Assembly: GCA_007922305.1 (NCBI GenBank)
Contig: ML677341.1
Location: 70,494,421 to 70,558,420, forward strand
Length of the DNA: 64,000 bases
Direction: 5' to 3'
Source of the DNA: Dermatemys mawii
Taxonomy: Eukaryota > Chordata > Testudines > Dermatemydidae
Shown: positions 1 through 11,000 of the stretch, piece after piece
Layout: each line of letters starts with the position of its first letter
Position numbering within the stretch: position 1 is the first letter of the stretch
Notes under the pieces: generated by a model
What the model was told of the DNA's origin: nothing
Databases searched by the model: none
What the model saw: the letters and a program-made list of their open reading frames with translations, nothing else
Made by a program: the position numbers and the translations under genes

Positions 1-95
1 TCCCTGCCCTGAAAAGCTGTGGCGGGGGAGGGGGTGGGGAGTGCCGGGAAGTGGCAGGAGCCCTACTCTGAACACTGTTCCAACATTCTCCGTAG

Positions 96-398
96 GTGTT
101 TGTCCTGGAAGATATCTCGTTGCTTCGAGTCACTGAGGAGCAAAGGGAAGGGATTTTATTAAGATGCGGCTTCCGCCCAGGGCCATATGCAGCGTGCCTA
201 TGTGCAGCAATGCTCCCCCCACCCATTGTAGCACAATGGCAGGGACTAGTGACCGTGACCGGGACGGGGACCACGCTGGCTCTCCCGGGAAACCTGCGCA
301 GGCGCATTGCAAGTGCTCTTATTGAGACCTTTGAAGAGATTACTGATGATGACTACCGCGAGGTGATAGACTACATCAGTGCACTATTCCACATGTAG
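96..398 (+). other. Unassigned 100-codon ORF
   Basis: An open frame MFVLEDISLLRVTEEQREGI onward, ending at a TAG after SALFHM. It starts just after ctccgtag, which resembles a splice acceptor. I do not recognise the protein. The C-terminal ETFEEITDDDYREVIDYISA is acidic and helical in character. It lies next to the Harbinger-like ORF on the opposite strand and may be part of the same repeat rather than a host exon. Confidence 0.2.
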
Positions 399-411
399 GC
401 AAGCATGCAAG

Positions 412-757
412 CATCCCCTTCCACCCCAAGCTGCCTGCCTTCCCCATAGAAAAGCAGCTTTACCGCCGCAATGCACTGCTGAGCTGGCCCCTGCAACTGC
501 CAGACGCTGTGGCTGTCCGCCCTCCTCCTGGCTTTAGAGGAGAGCTCCTGGCTGCATGCCCCCCTGCCCTCCTCCTGGCTTGAACAGAGCACCAGGTGGA
601 ATGCCCCCCTCATCCCTTTCCACCCCAAGCTGCCAGCCTTCCCCATAGAAAAGCAGCTTTACCTCCGCAATCCGCTGCTGAGCTGGCTCCTGCAACCGCC
701 GGACGCTGTGGCTGGCTGCCCTCCTGGGTTGAGAAGAGCTCCTGGCTGCATGCGTCC
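412..757. repeat. Imperfect tandem duplication, period 199
   Basis: The segment from 412 (catccccttccaccccaag) recurs from 611 (catccctttccaccccaag), with shared stretches such as ccccatagaaaagcagcttta and gagctcctggctgcatgc. Two units differ at scattered positions. It lies over the 3' end of the Harbinger-like ORF. Confidence 0.75.
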
Positions 758-1233
758 AGGGACTCCTCCGTGCCCTGGATCGCTGCTGCCTCGTCCTCAT
801 CCTCCTCCTCTTCTTCATCCTCCTGCTCTTCGTCCTCCTCCTCACCCCCCCCTTCACTGGTGGGCTGGGAAGTGTCCGTGGTGGTCGATGGAGTGACCGT
901 GGGATCACCACCAAGTATCGCGTGCAGCTCCTTATAAAATCTGCAAGTCACCGGGGCTGCCCCTGAGCGGCCGTTTGCCTCGCGGGCTTTGCGATACGCA
1001 TTCCTAAGCTCCTTTACCTTAACACGGCACTGCAGAGTGTCCCGCTCATGGCCTCTTTCTGCCAAGGCCCGTGATATCTGCCCATAGGTGTCAAAATTCC
1101 TGCGGCTAGACCGCAGCTGAGACTGAACAGCCTCTTCCCCCCAGCAGCTGATGAGGTCCAGCACCTCACTATTGCTCCATGCTGGGGATCGCCTATTGCG
1201 AGGAGCCATGGCACGTGGAGTCATGATGATCAA
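610..1233 (-). CDS. Harbinger-type Myb/SANT-like DNA-binding protein ORF (transposon-derived)
   Basis: Open frame of 207 codons. The preferred start is the ATG at 1209 (MAPRNRRSPAWSNSEVLDLI); an upstream in-frame ATG at 1233 adds eight residues. Roughly residues 10-95 of the shorter form look like a trihelix Myb/SANT-like domain (W and hydrophobic spacing, CRVKVKELRNAYRKARE, then FYKELHAILGGDPTVTP). This is followed by a long acidic Glu/Asp run encoded by a TCC/CTC-rich tract at 790-850. Such two-gene layouts, a Myb-like protein beside a nuclease, are typical of Harbinger elements, and very similar proteins are predicted in turtle genomes as I recall. No Harbinger nuclease is visible beside it. 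The 3' end runs into a duplicated 199-base unit, so the natural C terminus is uncertain. Confidence 0.65.
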   Translation of the reverse strand: MIIMTPRAMAPRNRRSPAWSNSEVLDLISCWGEEAVQSQLRSSRRNFDTYGQISRALAERGHERDTLQCRVKVKELRNAYRKAREANGRSGAAPVTCRFYKELHAILGGDPTVTPSTTTDTSQPTSEGGGEEEDEEQEDEEEEEDEDEAAAIQGTEESLDACSQELFSTQEGSQPQRPAVAGASSAADCGGKAAFLWGRLAAWGGKG

Positions 1234-1519
1234 TCAGAATGATCACCTGCAACGATTCCCTGAGACCACGCCACGCAATCAATCAGATCAATGAGAATGA
1301 TCACTTGCAAGGGTTCCCTGAGAGCACGCCACGCTTGGCTGGAGCAAACAGGAAGGGGATTTTCAAATTTCCCTGGAACTTTAAAGGGCGGGTCTGACGT
1401 GTGGTCACCTGAGGACAGGACAAAAGAGTTTGCAAGTGATGACCAGAGTGGCTCGAACGGGAATTATGGGACAGGCTGGAGGCCAATTAATACGCAGTGG
1501 GTGTCCACATTCTTCCTGT

Positions 1520-1690
1520 AGCGCTACAGCAGGTGCGCTACAGCCCTTATTCCCCATGAGGAGGTGGATTTATAATAGCGCTATAACTCCGCGGTTATAG
1601 CGCTATTAGTGCCTTGCCAGTGTGGACGGAGAGTAGGTTATAGCGCTCGTAGGGGCTTTATAGCGCTATAAAGTGCCAGTGTAACCATGG
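1520..1690. mobile_element. Palindrome-rich MITE sequence (tagcgcta repeats)
   Basis: Contains a 14-bp perfect stem (1573-1586 with 1595-1608, taatagcgctataa) around an 8-base loop with CCGCGG, and a perfect 18-bp palindrome at 1656-1673. The right end (aagtgccagtgtaacc) resembles the termini of hAT-like MITEs common in turtles. Exact ends were not established. Confidence 0.5.
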
Positions 1691-2179
1691 CTCTTGGAGA
1701 GGTATTTGTGGTGCCATGCTGACATTTGTTAAACTTAATTTAACACTTCATTAGCTAGTGAGGTGTGAAGGGTTCAGATAAGGATGTGAGAAATCTGTTT
1801 GTCTTGGATAATTATTACAAGAAATTCCTGTGGGTTTGAGAGTCATTTATTGCAGGATGATAATGCCCAAAGAGTTAAATATCTACTTTTGTAGTTCTGA
1901 GCTCAGTTACAGTTTTACTTTTTCCCACTATTCTCTTTCAATATGGAATCTATCCATGCCCTTCCTTAGACCTCTTCTCAAGGGGCATGCTCTGTCTGCT
2001 TCCTCTTGCTTGTGTAGATGGGGAATCTGGTTCAGTTTATTTGGTGTAAAAATTGTCTGTCATTCTAATTTTTAGTAGCAAAAATCATGCATCTTGTGAT
2101 AAAGATTGTGGTTGAGCGTTGGACAGGGAGGGAACTAAGCTCAAAAGAAACAAGATTTAAGTATGGGACCTTAAGGGGA

Positions 2180-3470
2180 AGGACAGCAGAGAAGTTCGTA
2201 CAAGCAGTGAGATAAGTGCCTGGAAACAGATTTGGTATCTGCTGTGGAAGAGTGGAACCACATCAGAAGAGTGAGGATTGCAGCAGCAGAAGAGGTGTGT
2301 GAACAATACAGCTGGGAAAATCCAGGGAAAGAGAGGAGTTGTGTTGGACCGACAAAGTGCAGGTAGCGATCTGAAATAAGAAAATGGTGCACGAAGAAAA
2401 AGACAAGCCCATCAAGTGTGAATGAAAGTGAATACAAAGAAGCAAAGTGAGCTGCTAAGCGGACAGTGAAGAAGGCCAAAGAAAGTGCCATAGATCACCT
2501 GTATGCTGAGTTTGTAAACCACCCACATCTGGGTGGCCAAAAGATCTATAGCATTGCAAAAATCAGATGCAAAGGGAAGGCGGATGATATTGCAGCACCA
2601 TTTGTAAATGATGACCAGGAAAGACTGCTAGTAACACCTGAAAAAATGAAGGTGAGGTGGAAACAATACTCTGAGAGCCTCTTAAATGAGGCAAACCATT
2701 TAAGCAATTAAGTGTGCCAACAGAATTGCTTCTGGGCTTTTATAGACCTAGAAAAGGCTGCTGCTGTTTATCATGTTGATGGAAGATCTCAGTGGGAAAG
2801 GTGAGAAGCTGCTGTATGCAAATGACATAGCTATAAGGGTGTCCTCAGAAGAAGAGCTAGAGTAAAGAGTAAATCAATGGTAGGACCAGATAAGCTGGCA
2901 TGGGAAGAAGATGGATATGACTAAGACCGAGGTAATGTGGGTCGGTAGAAGTGCCTCAGGGAAACTGACTGTAGAAATGAATGGAATATGACTAAACCAA
3001 ACTGAGCAGTTCAGGTATCTGGACAGCTAGGTTGCGAATGACAGTGAGCATGAATGCGAGATACAGCGCAGACTGGGGCTTTCCGGAAGACAGTGGAAAA
3101 ATATCTCACTGATACTGAAAGCCCAACTGTATGTAACAATGGTGTGCATCGCAGTGCTGTATTGTGCAGAAGCATGGGCAGGAAAGAGTTGGAAAGTTCA
3201 ATGCCTGATGACGTTCGAGATGAGATGTCTTTGTGCAATATAGTCTCATGAAGGGATGGACTGTGATATGAAAGCATTAGGATGGAAGTCTCTGTCCATG
3301 ATGTGGCTGACAAAATCTGGGAAGCGCAACTTTGCAGATTCAGACATGCAGAAAGTGAATGAAGAGGACCTGGGGAAGATGACATGGCAGGAGATGGTGG
3401 TAGGAAAGAGACTGAGGTGGATTGCATCAGAGAAGATAGTAAGCTGATGGACCTTAGTACTGCCCCGGAC
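2180..3470 (+). mobile_element. RTE-type LINE relic
   Basis: Degenerate reverse-transcriptase polyprotein fragments on the + strand. At 2466-2711 the linker before the RT is legible (AKESAIDHLYAEF, KIYSIAKIRCK, then VRWKQYSESLLNE). Around 2800-2840 the catalytic box reads LLYANDIAI, where YADD would be expected, followed by TKTEVMWVGR and FRYLDS. Later stretches match the RTE C-terminal region. Many stops and frameshifts make it non-functional. The family call is from motif spacing; BovB-like RTE is the nearest type I know. Confidence 0.55.
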
Positions 3471-3578
3471 AGACGAAGATGGCAGATGTTTGCATGGTAG
3501 CCTGACCCTAGATGATGGGATAAGAGGAAGAAGTAGTTGTTTCTAAGTCACTTAGGAACTTTTGAAAGTGCTCCCTAG

Positions 3579-3902
3579 AGGGCTTGTCTACACTTTGTGG
3601 CATGTAGGGTGCATGTAGCTACACACTGCAGCAAAAGACAGGCTGCAGCCACACTCACTGCAGTGTGTAGCTACGTGTGACAGTGAAAGGCTCAGGCCGG
3701 GGGAAGCAGCAGGTAAAAATAGCACTCTGAACAGGAGAGGCACTGCATGAGCATGCAGAGAGCCATGTAGGATACATATCTACAGAGTTCTGATGTGTCC
3801 CACTCACCTAAGCAGAACCTCACCATCTGCCCTGCTGTTTATACCCGTGCTAGGGAGGCGTGCAGTGTCTGTACTCTACATGTCGCCATAAGTGTAGCCC
3901 TT
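3579..3902. mobile_element. Probable hAT-like MITE
   Basis: Starts agggcttgtctacactt and ends aagtgtagccctt, a degenerate terminal inverted repeat. The inside repeats ctgcagtgtgtagctac-type words in both orientations. No convincing target duplication. Confidence 0.4.
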
Positions 3903-4946
3903 CCAGAGGAGACCAGCAGAAAAGGCTGAAATATTATAAACAGATGCTGGATTAGCATGCTTTATTTCAGTGTTGAATATCTTCCCTAAGGAACGCTATA
4001 GAATGTAACGTCGTTAATGTTAAATGCATGGATAGCGTAACTCTTTTTACTACTCTCTAGCCTTCTCCTCACACTCTTTGCTGGATTCCTCTCTCTCCTT
4101 GAAGCGTGTTTTCATGTGTTAAGAGGAAAATGACCTTTGGTCACTGGTTTTGGTTGTGCTCTTTTTGGGGGGGTCATTTGTTTAATATATTTTCATACAG
4201 AAACAGATAAAGAAAAGTACAAAAAAATGTATGTGAGCGTCAATAGAATTATGCAATTGCAAGGTTTTACAGTTTATCAAAGCTTCAAGACCAGATACGT
4301 AGACATAACCTGTTAGGGCGGAGTAACAGTAGTAAAATAAGAGGAAAGGAGGGGACATGGGAAAAAGAGGAGGGGCTAGGAGGCATGGAAGTTTGCCATT
4401 CCTTGAACTATCTCAATATTATTTATTCAGATGTATCTAGAAATGGGGTCCACATTGGTCTGAATTTATGATTGCTCTATGTAGCAATAAGTTATTCTGT
4501 ATTTGGCAGCTAATTCAGACAGACCCAAATATCACTGCTCAATTCTGTTGGTACTTTTGAAGAAGTGTAAAGTGGTATTGTTTGAATATTGGGAGTGGGG
4601 TATGCAGATCTGTTAAAGACAGTGCTAAGAGCTGTAGTATTCCCGTACAGTGGTTTTGGCCCCAGAACTACTGCGAGCTGTACTTGAGTCGGCTGTCGAG
4701 CCCATGTGGAGTCCCAGTTAAGCCTTGTGACTCGGTGCAAGATTGGGACCTTAGTCAGAAAGTTAAAATAATCTTTATAAGATAAAGGTAACTTGTTCAC
4801 AGTAGCAAACAGTACGGTAGTCCAAGCAAGAATCACTCGTATCCACGATTGATTAAATACACTATTTCATTGCAGGGTAACTAGCTTGTGATATATAACA
4901 GGTGTATTGCAGCAAGAATAGGTATTTCTGTCTTTATTTTTTCCAG
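3903..4946. other. Intron sequence without recognised element
   Basis: A/T-rich UTP20 intron up to exon w1. I see no coding, RNA or bounded repeat feature. Confidence 0.5.
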
Positions 4947-5090
4947 ATCCAGCTAAGGTTTATTAACCTACTGAAAAATTTGAGGCGTCTTGGGATCAAA
5001 CTTGTAGCTGAGTTTTTTTCTGATTTTGAGACCTACAGCTTTACAGTGGACGAGATTGATGCCATTTTTGAGGCAGCGATATGGCCCCAG
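4947..5090 (+). CDS. UTP20: UTP20 exon w1
   Basis: First UTP20 exon in the window, after ttccag and before gtaatg. It has 48 codons, phase 0 at both ends, reading from [16 protein letters not shown] to FEAAIWPQ. It contains alternating hydrophobic and basic helices typical of HEAT repeats. The preceding 4,946 bases hold no other UTP20 exon that I can see. Confidence 0.93.
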
Positions 5091-8000
5091 GTAATGTTGA
5101 CAGAGTAATATATTTGATTTTGAGTTATCTAATATGTAAAGAAAAGCAAAGTCTGGAAAGAAATTGAAATAGTTCTCTGATGGAGTGTATTTACATGGGA
5201 CAACATATTCTAAATTCTCAGTTATTGAGAGACAATCTACATCCATCACTATACTTGCTTTCCACAAGCTATTCTTAGTATAACTTTTTATGAGCGATGT
5301 ATCCGAATATTTGGATGCTGGTATTTAAACTATATTGTTTAAATTTATTATCCTTAATTTGGAATACTGCAGATTATGTACTGTATATATCGTATGACTT
5401 TTTAAACCAAAGGTACTTTTCGATAATTTAAGCTGTATGTGCAGCGGTATAGAAACTCCTTTTATAACTTGTATACTAGATAATTTTAACACAGTACCTT
5501 GGTGGGCTAGCTGTTCCTGTTCTGTGGTTAGTGTTAACCTATAATATGACCCCTCCATTCATTTTTGTTCATTTTGCTTATTTATTCCTTTCCATATTTC
5601 TTGCCTCTACGAGTATGGCACCTTACATGTAGCCAAATGACAGATGAACTAGCTTCATGCAAAACACACAACCTTGCACCTCAGTTGATTAGGTAGAAGA
5701 GAATTTTGTTTTATTGTCCTCCTTAGCCTTTCAGCTGTCTCTTTCTATGCCCCCAGTTATGCCAGGAAACTAAGACTCTGATTCAGCAAAGTTCCGTAGA
5801 AGTCAAAGCACATGACGAAATTCAGGATGCGATTAAGTGCTTTGCTGAATCGGTGTCTCAGAGCATTGTGCTTGGAAAGCACAATGTACGTAAGAAGGCC
5901 ATAACTGGGTGAGACCAAAGGTCCATCTAGCCCATTATCCTGGCTTCTGACAGTGGCCAATGCCAGGTGCCCAAGAGGGGCAGCTTCCGGCAGCATCCCT
6001 ACCCATCCTGGCTAGTAGCCATCGCTGGACCAATCCTGCATGAATTTATCCAGTTCTTTTTTGAACCCTGTTATAGTCTTGGCCTTCACAGCATCCCCTA
6101 TCAGAGTTCCACAGGTTGACTGTGCCTTTCGGTGTCCCTGTTTGAACCTTTTCCAATTCCAATATATCTTTTTTGAGATGGGGCAATCACATCTGCACAC
6201 ATTATTCAAGATGTGGACATACCATGGATTTATATAAAGGCAATATGATATTTTCGGTCTTCTTATCTATCCCTTTCTTAATGATTCCCAACAATCTGTT
6301 CCCTTTTTTAACTGCCGCTGCACATTGAGTTTTCAGATGTTTTCAGAGAACTATCCACAATGATTCCAAGTTCCCTTTCTTTAGTGGTAACAGCTAATTT
6401 AGAACCCATCATTTAATATGTCTAGGTGGGATTATGTTTTCCAGTGTGCATTACTTTGCATTTATCAACACTGAATTTCATCTGCCATTGTATTGCCCAG
6501 TCACCCAGTTTTGTGAGATCCCTTTGTAACTCTTCGCAGTCTGCCTTGGACTTAACTATCTTGAGTAGTTCTGTATTATCTGCAAACTTTGCCACCTCAC
6601 TATTTATCCCTTTTTCCATATCGTTTATGAATATGTTGAATAGGACTGGTCCCATTTGACAATGCTCTATAATTTCTGTAAATAGGAATGATAACTGGTT
6701 TAAAGAAATAATGCTCATTTCTTGCATGACCTAGTGTATCCCACGGGACTTCTACACTGCAATTAAAACCCCACAGTTGGTCTGTGCTAGCTGACTCAGG
6801 CTCATGGGGTGCGGGCTATTTAACTGGAGTGAAGTCATTCAGGTTCGGGCAGGAGCATGGGATCTGGGACCCTGCGAGGTGCGGGGGACCCAGAGCTTTC
6901 TGCACCACAATTAAATAGCCCCTTTGCTTGAATCCTGTGACCCTGAATCAGGTGGCACGGGCCCTAGTCCGTGGGCTGGTCCTCACTAGGGCGGGGGATC
7001 GACTGTAGATACGCAACTTCAGCTACGTTAATAACATAGCTGAAGTTGGTGTCTCTACAGCCAACTTACCTCCAGTCCTCATGGCGGCGGCGGTGCGCTC
7101 CCCCGTCGACTCCGGCTTACTCCTCCCGGCGAGCTTGAGTTTCGGAGTCGACTGCGGCACCGCTGACGATCAATTTATCGCGTCCTGACAAGACGCGATA
7201 AATTGATCGCCAAAAGACCGATTTCTGCCTGCCGCGCCAAGTGAGGACAAGCCCAGTGTCTTAAGGGCAGTGTTTGACATACCTCCAGAGACCAGCACTG
7301 TAGGATAGGATTCTGGCACCAAAAATAAACCGGTAGCTCCCTCTAGGGGAATTTCAGCCGTTGATTCTCTGTTTTGGAAATATTTTTTGCAGAAGACTCA
7401 TTTGATTGTGTGTGTTATTTTAAAGGCCGTAAAACCATGAGGCTTGTGAGGTAATGCGGTAGGAGGGAGAATTCTAATCCTTTTGTGCTTGAAATTGGAG
7501 TTTCCTAATGTTAACAGCACAAAAATCTACTACTGGGACTCAGTATTAGTAGTTAGTGTACCAGAGTTCCTTCCCATTGGATTGCATTAAAGAAAGATTC
7601 CTTTGTTTCTAATCTGTTCAGAAAAGCACTGCTTTATTCAGAGTAGTGGGGCACTCCGTCATTTTGGGCAACTGAACAAGTTTTCTAAGTCTTAGATCTG
7701 TTCCCCACCTGTGCCTCAATTTCAGTGTTACACAGGCCAATCTGCAGAGCAGACTGAGCAATCCTAACCCCACTCGCACTAAACCAAAAGAACATGGCCG
7801 ATCTCCTGGCTGCTCAGTAGCAGCCAACACATAGCAGAGGTGTTCTCAGTTATATTGATGTCACTGATCCTGCTGCAGACAGGAATACAAGTGTGAGACA
7901 GTCACTTTGGCTGCAGCTGTGTGCAAAGCACCAGGGGACGGAAAATAACTCCCAAGTGGAGAACAAAAGTAGTAGGTGGGATAATTTTGTTTTCAAGCTT

Positions 8001-11000
8001 TTCAGGTGTAACAAAGGATGCTCCATTCGTAGCAGTCGGCAGTACTGAAGGGACTAGAAAGTGAGCTGTGATTTTTTTTAAGATAATTTCATTCACAGAG
8101 AATTCTTTAAACTTGTTTTCTGTCAAATTTGATGTTTTAAATAGTGATGCGTGGTCACACTGTTTTGTTCTGTGATTTATCCTCTCTTTGTCTTCTAGAT
8201 CAGCAGGCTTGCTTCTGAGAGCCAGTATTCTCCTACACAGTTACTCAAAATCATTCACATCTGGAGCAAGAATTCCAGGTAAAGGGGGGAAAGAAAGAGA
8301 GCTGCACATTATTCCTCCTTGCAACCTTCAATAAGTTATTGGGTACAAAATGGCTGCAAAGAGCAGTGTTTTTATCAACATGTAAATTTCCTAGATTCTG
8401 AGGCCAGAAAGTATCATTGTGATCACTTAGTCTGACCTCCAGTATAACCAAGCCCAGAGAATTTCCCCTCAAATAATTCCTAGAGCAGATCTTTTAGAAA
8501 AACATCCAATCTTGATTTTAAAATGATTAGTGATGGAGACTCCATCACGACTGTAGGTAAATTGTTCCATTGATTAATTACTCTTACCAGTAAAGAAGGT
8601 GATTGTGCACTTCATTTAATGTTATTTAGCTCTTTTTCATTGTAGCTCACAAAGACATGACAAAGGACGGTATCGTTATTCCTTTGTTACATATGGGGAA
8701 ACTGAGGCTCAGAGTGGAGAATTGATTTTTACAAGGTCTCTCAACGGGTCATTGAGAGCATCTGAACTAGAATCCAGGTCTCCAGGCTCCCCAGTCTAGG
8801 GCTGTATCTACTGGACCAAGCAGAGTAATACTATATTTTCTTGAAATTGCTTAACACTGTTTTACATAGGGTATTGAGCCTGAAGGGAAGAATTGTACAA
8901 TAGGAAATATAGCAAATACCTGAGTTCCAGCCACTCTGTTTTAAGTGGTGAACTTGGATTTTCAGTTACATTTTCTGAAAATGTTATGTAGAGACTTGGG
9001 CCTCAACCCTAAACTTAGATGCATTTGCTTAACTTAAAATGCACAAGTAGTCTCATTACCAATTGACTTGTCTTTGGGATTATTTGCATGCTCAAAGTTA
9101 AACATTTACCCAACTGTTTGCAGGACTGGGGTCTTAATTCTGATTTATTTCCCCAAGGAATAAACAGGGTATAAAATAACTGTAGCTATGTTTTGTCAAG
9201 ACCCCTTTGCCCTAGACTGACTCTAATGCTCCCTAATAACAATCAAATGCAACTCCCCATCTTTCCAGTTTTGCGAGATTATTCTCCATAATATCAGGCC
9301 ATTTTCCCCACACGTGAACAGCTAGGCAGGTTTGTAGCCAACATCTAGCTTGGATTTTGAGTAGAGAGGGATGAGTTAATGGAAAGTGGTAGCCAATCGA
9401 GTTTTAAATAAAAATCTTGTCTCCTTTCCCTTTGAACTGTATTGATTTGTTAATGTTGTGTCATGTCCGCTAGATCCCTGTTTACTATTCATTTACAGAA
9501 TAATGTGTTTGAACTGGACACAGCTCAGATATATAACTCAAACAAGTCAGAAGGGGTTGGCCTTTAGATATCTGGGGTGAAATTCTGGCTCTTAAGTCAG
9601 CAGGGCCCGGATTTCACCCCTGACTTTTAGCTCCTCTACATATTCTCATTTGGACCCATCACCGTAGTACTGATTTACCATTGTCAGAAATAAAGAATGT
9701 ATTTTCTGTTTATGTACCAAACTGGTCTTGGGTCATAAGAATTTTTCCTTTATAATGGTCTCCCACAGAAGATGGAAGAACATCTCTTTATCTTCAGTCT
9801 TGTTGTATGTGACTTTATGGAGAAAATGTTTTTTTAAAAGTTTTAATTTAAAAACAAAAGTGAACTGTGAATTGTTCTTGGTCTGTGTCCATTGCTCAGG
9901 TATTTCCCTTTGCTGGCCAAGCAGAGACCAGGGCACCCAGAATACGATACGCTGTTGAATGTCTTTGCTTTGCTGTCCGCCAAGAATCTCTCTGAGGCAG
10001 CAGCTGATGTTGTGATGGATGTGGCTGACAACCTCCTCAACAGTCCAGATTTTGAACCCACAGACCTGGTTTCCAGCTTGACAGTGGCTGACTGCGTTTG
10101 TATCGAGCCTGGCGCTGATGGAGTGACAGAAGGTACGAATGAACAGTTTATCAGAACAATGAGGAACCCAACTGTACACATGAGGGGATGTTTTGGATCC
10201 TGCTGGGATATTTTGCGCTTTCGGCAAGAATGTCCTTTTGGAAGGAAAATTCCTTGCTAAGGCTTGTCTCCCCTTAGCACGTTTGTTCATCCCTGTGCAG
10301 ACAAGTTCCATATTTGTGTGCTAGTCTCCAGGACTCAGAAAGGTTTGTTCTCTATTAAAGGAGAGAGGGGAGAATATTCATAGTAACAAGCGCACTCTGT
10401 TGGTTAAGTTGTAACTCATAGGGCAGCCTTGGCAATTAGGACAAGTGGTTTGCAAAAATGTCCACTTAATTTTTTTCTTGAAAAATAAATTCATCCAGCC
10501 ATACACCCATTGCAATTCATTTTAATTTGCACTTCCTTGCAATAAACTTGCGGTTCATCACCTTTACCTGCAGTAACAGGCAGAAGGTGACTGTGCACTT
10601 CCTTTAACATTGGTTAGCTCTTTTTCAGTAGTTGCTCTCAAAGCCATGATAAAGGAAGGCAGGTATTGTTATCCCCTTGGTACAGATGGGGAAAGTGAGG
10701 CTCAGAGTGGGGAATTGATTTGCACAAGGTCACCCACCAAGACACTGACAGAACCGGGACTAGAACCCAGTCTCTAGACTTCCCAGTCTGGGGCTCCGTC
10801 AACTGGACCAAGATGCAAGAGGCTAGCTAAGCCCTCATGTCACAGACTCGTTAGTGAACTATTGAAGAGGGGAGCACTTGAGGTTTTTGTGAGCGGGGAG
10901 GGGATTGTAATAGCCTTCAGTCACACAGAATTTTAAAGTCCTGCAGGGCTAATACTCAGAGGCATTGAGCACTCGCAGTTCTCGTTGACTTCCTTTGGTG

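Noticed and set aside
790..850. TCC/CTC microsatellite
   Set aside because: Although repetitive, it is explained as coding for the acidic run of the Myb/SANT ORF on the other strand.
596..937. 113-codon + strand ORF with a long Ser run
   Set aside because: It is the complement of the acidic run of the Myb/SANT ORF; the Ser tract is only the reverse reading of Glu/Asp codons.
9900..10260. Read-through of exon w3 as a longer coding region
   Set aside because: Residues after the gtacga donor do not resemble UTP20, whereas joining to w4 restores the conserved sequence.
9733..10311. 192-codon - strand ORF
   Set aside because: It covers UTP20 exon w3 in antisense and has no recognisable protein features; the exon on the + strand is well supported.
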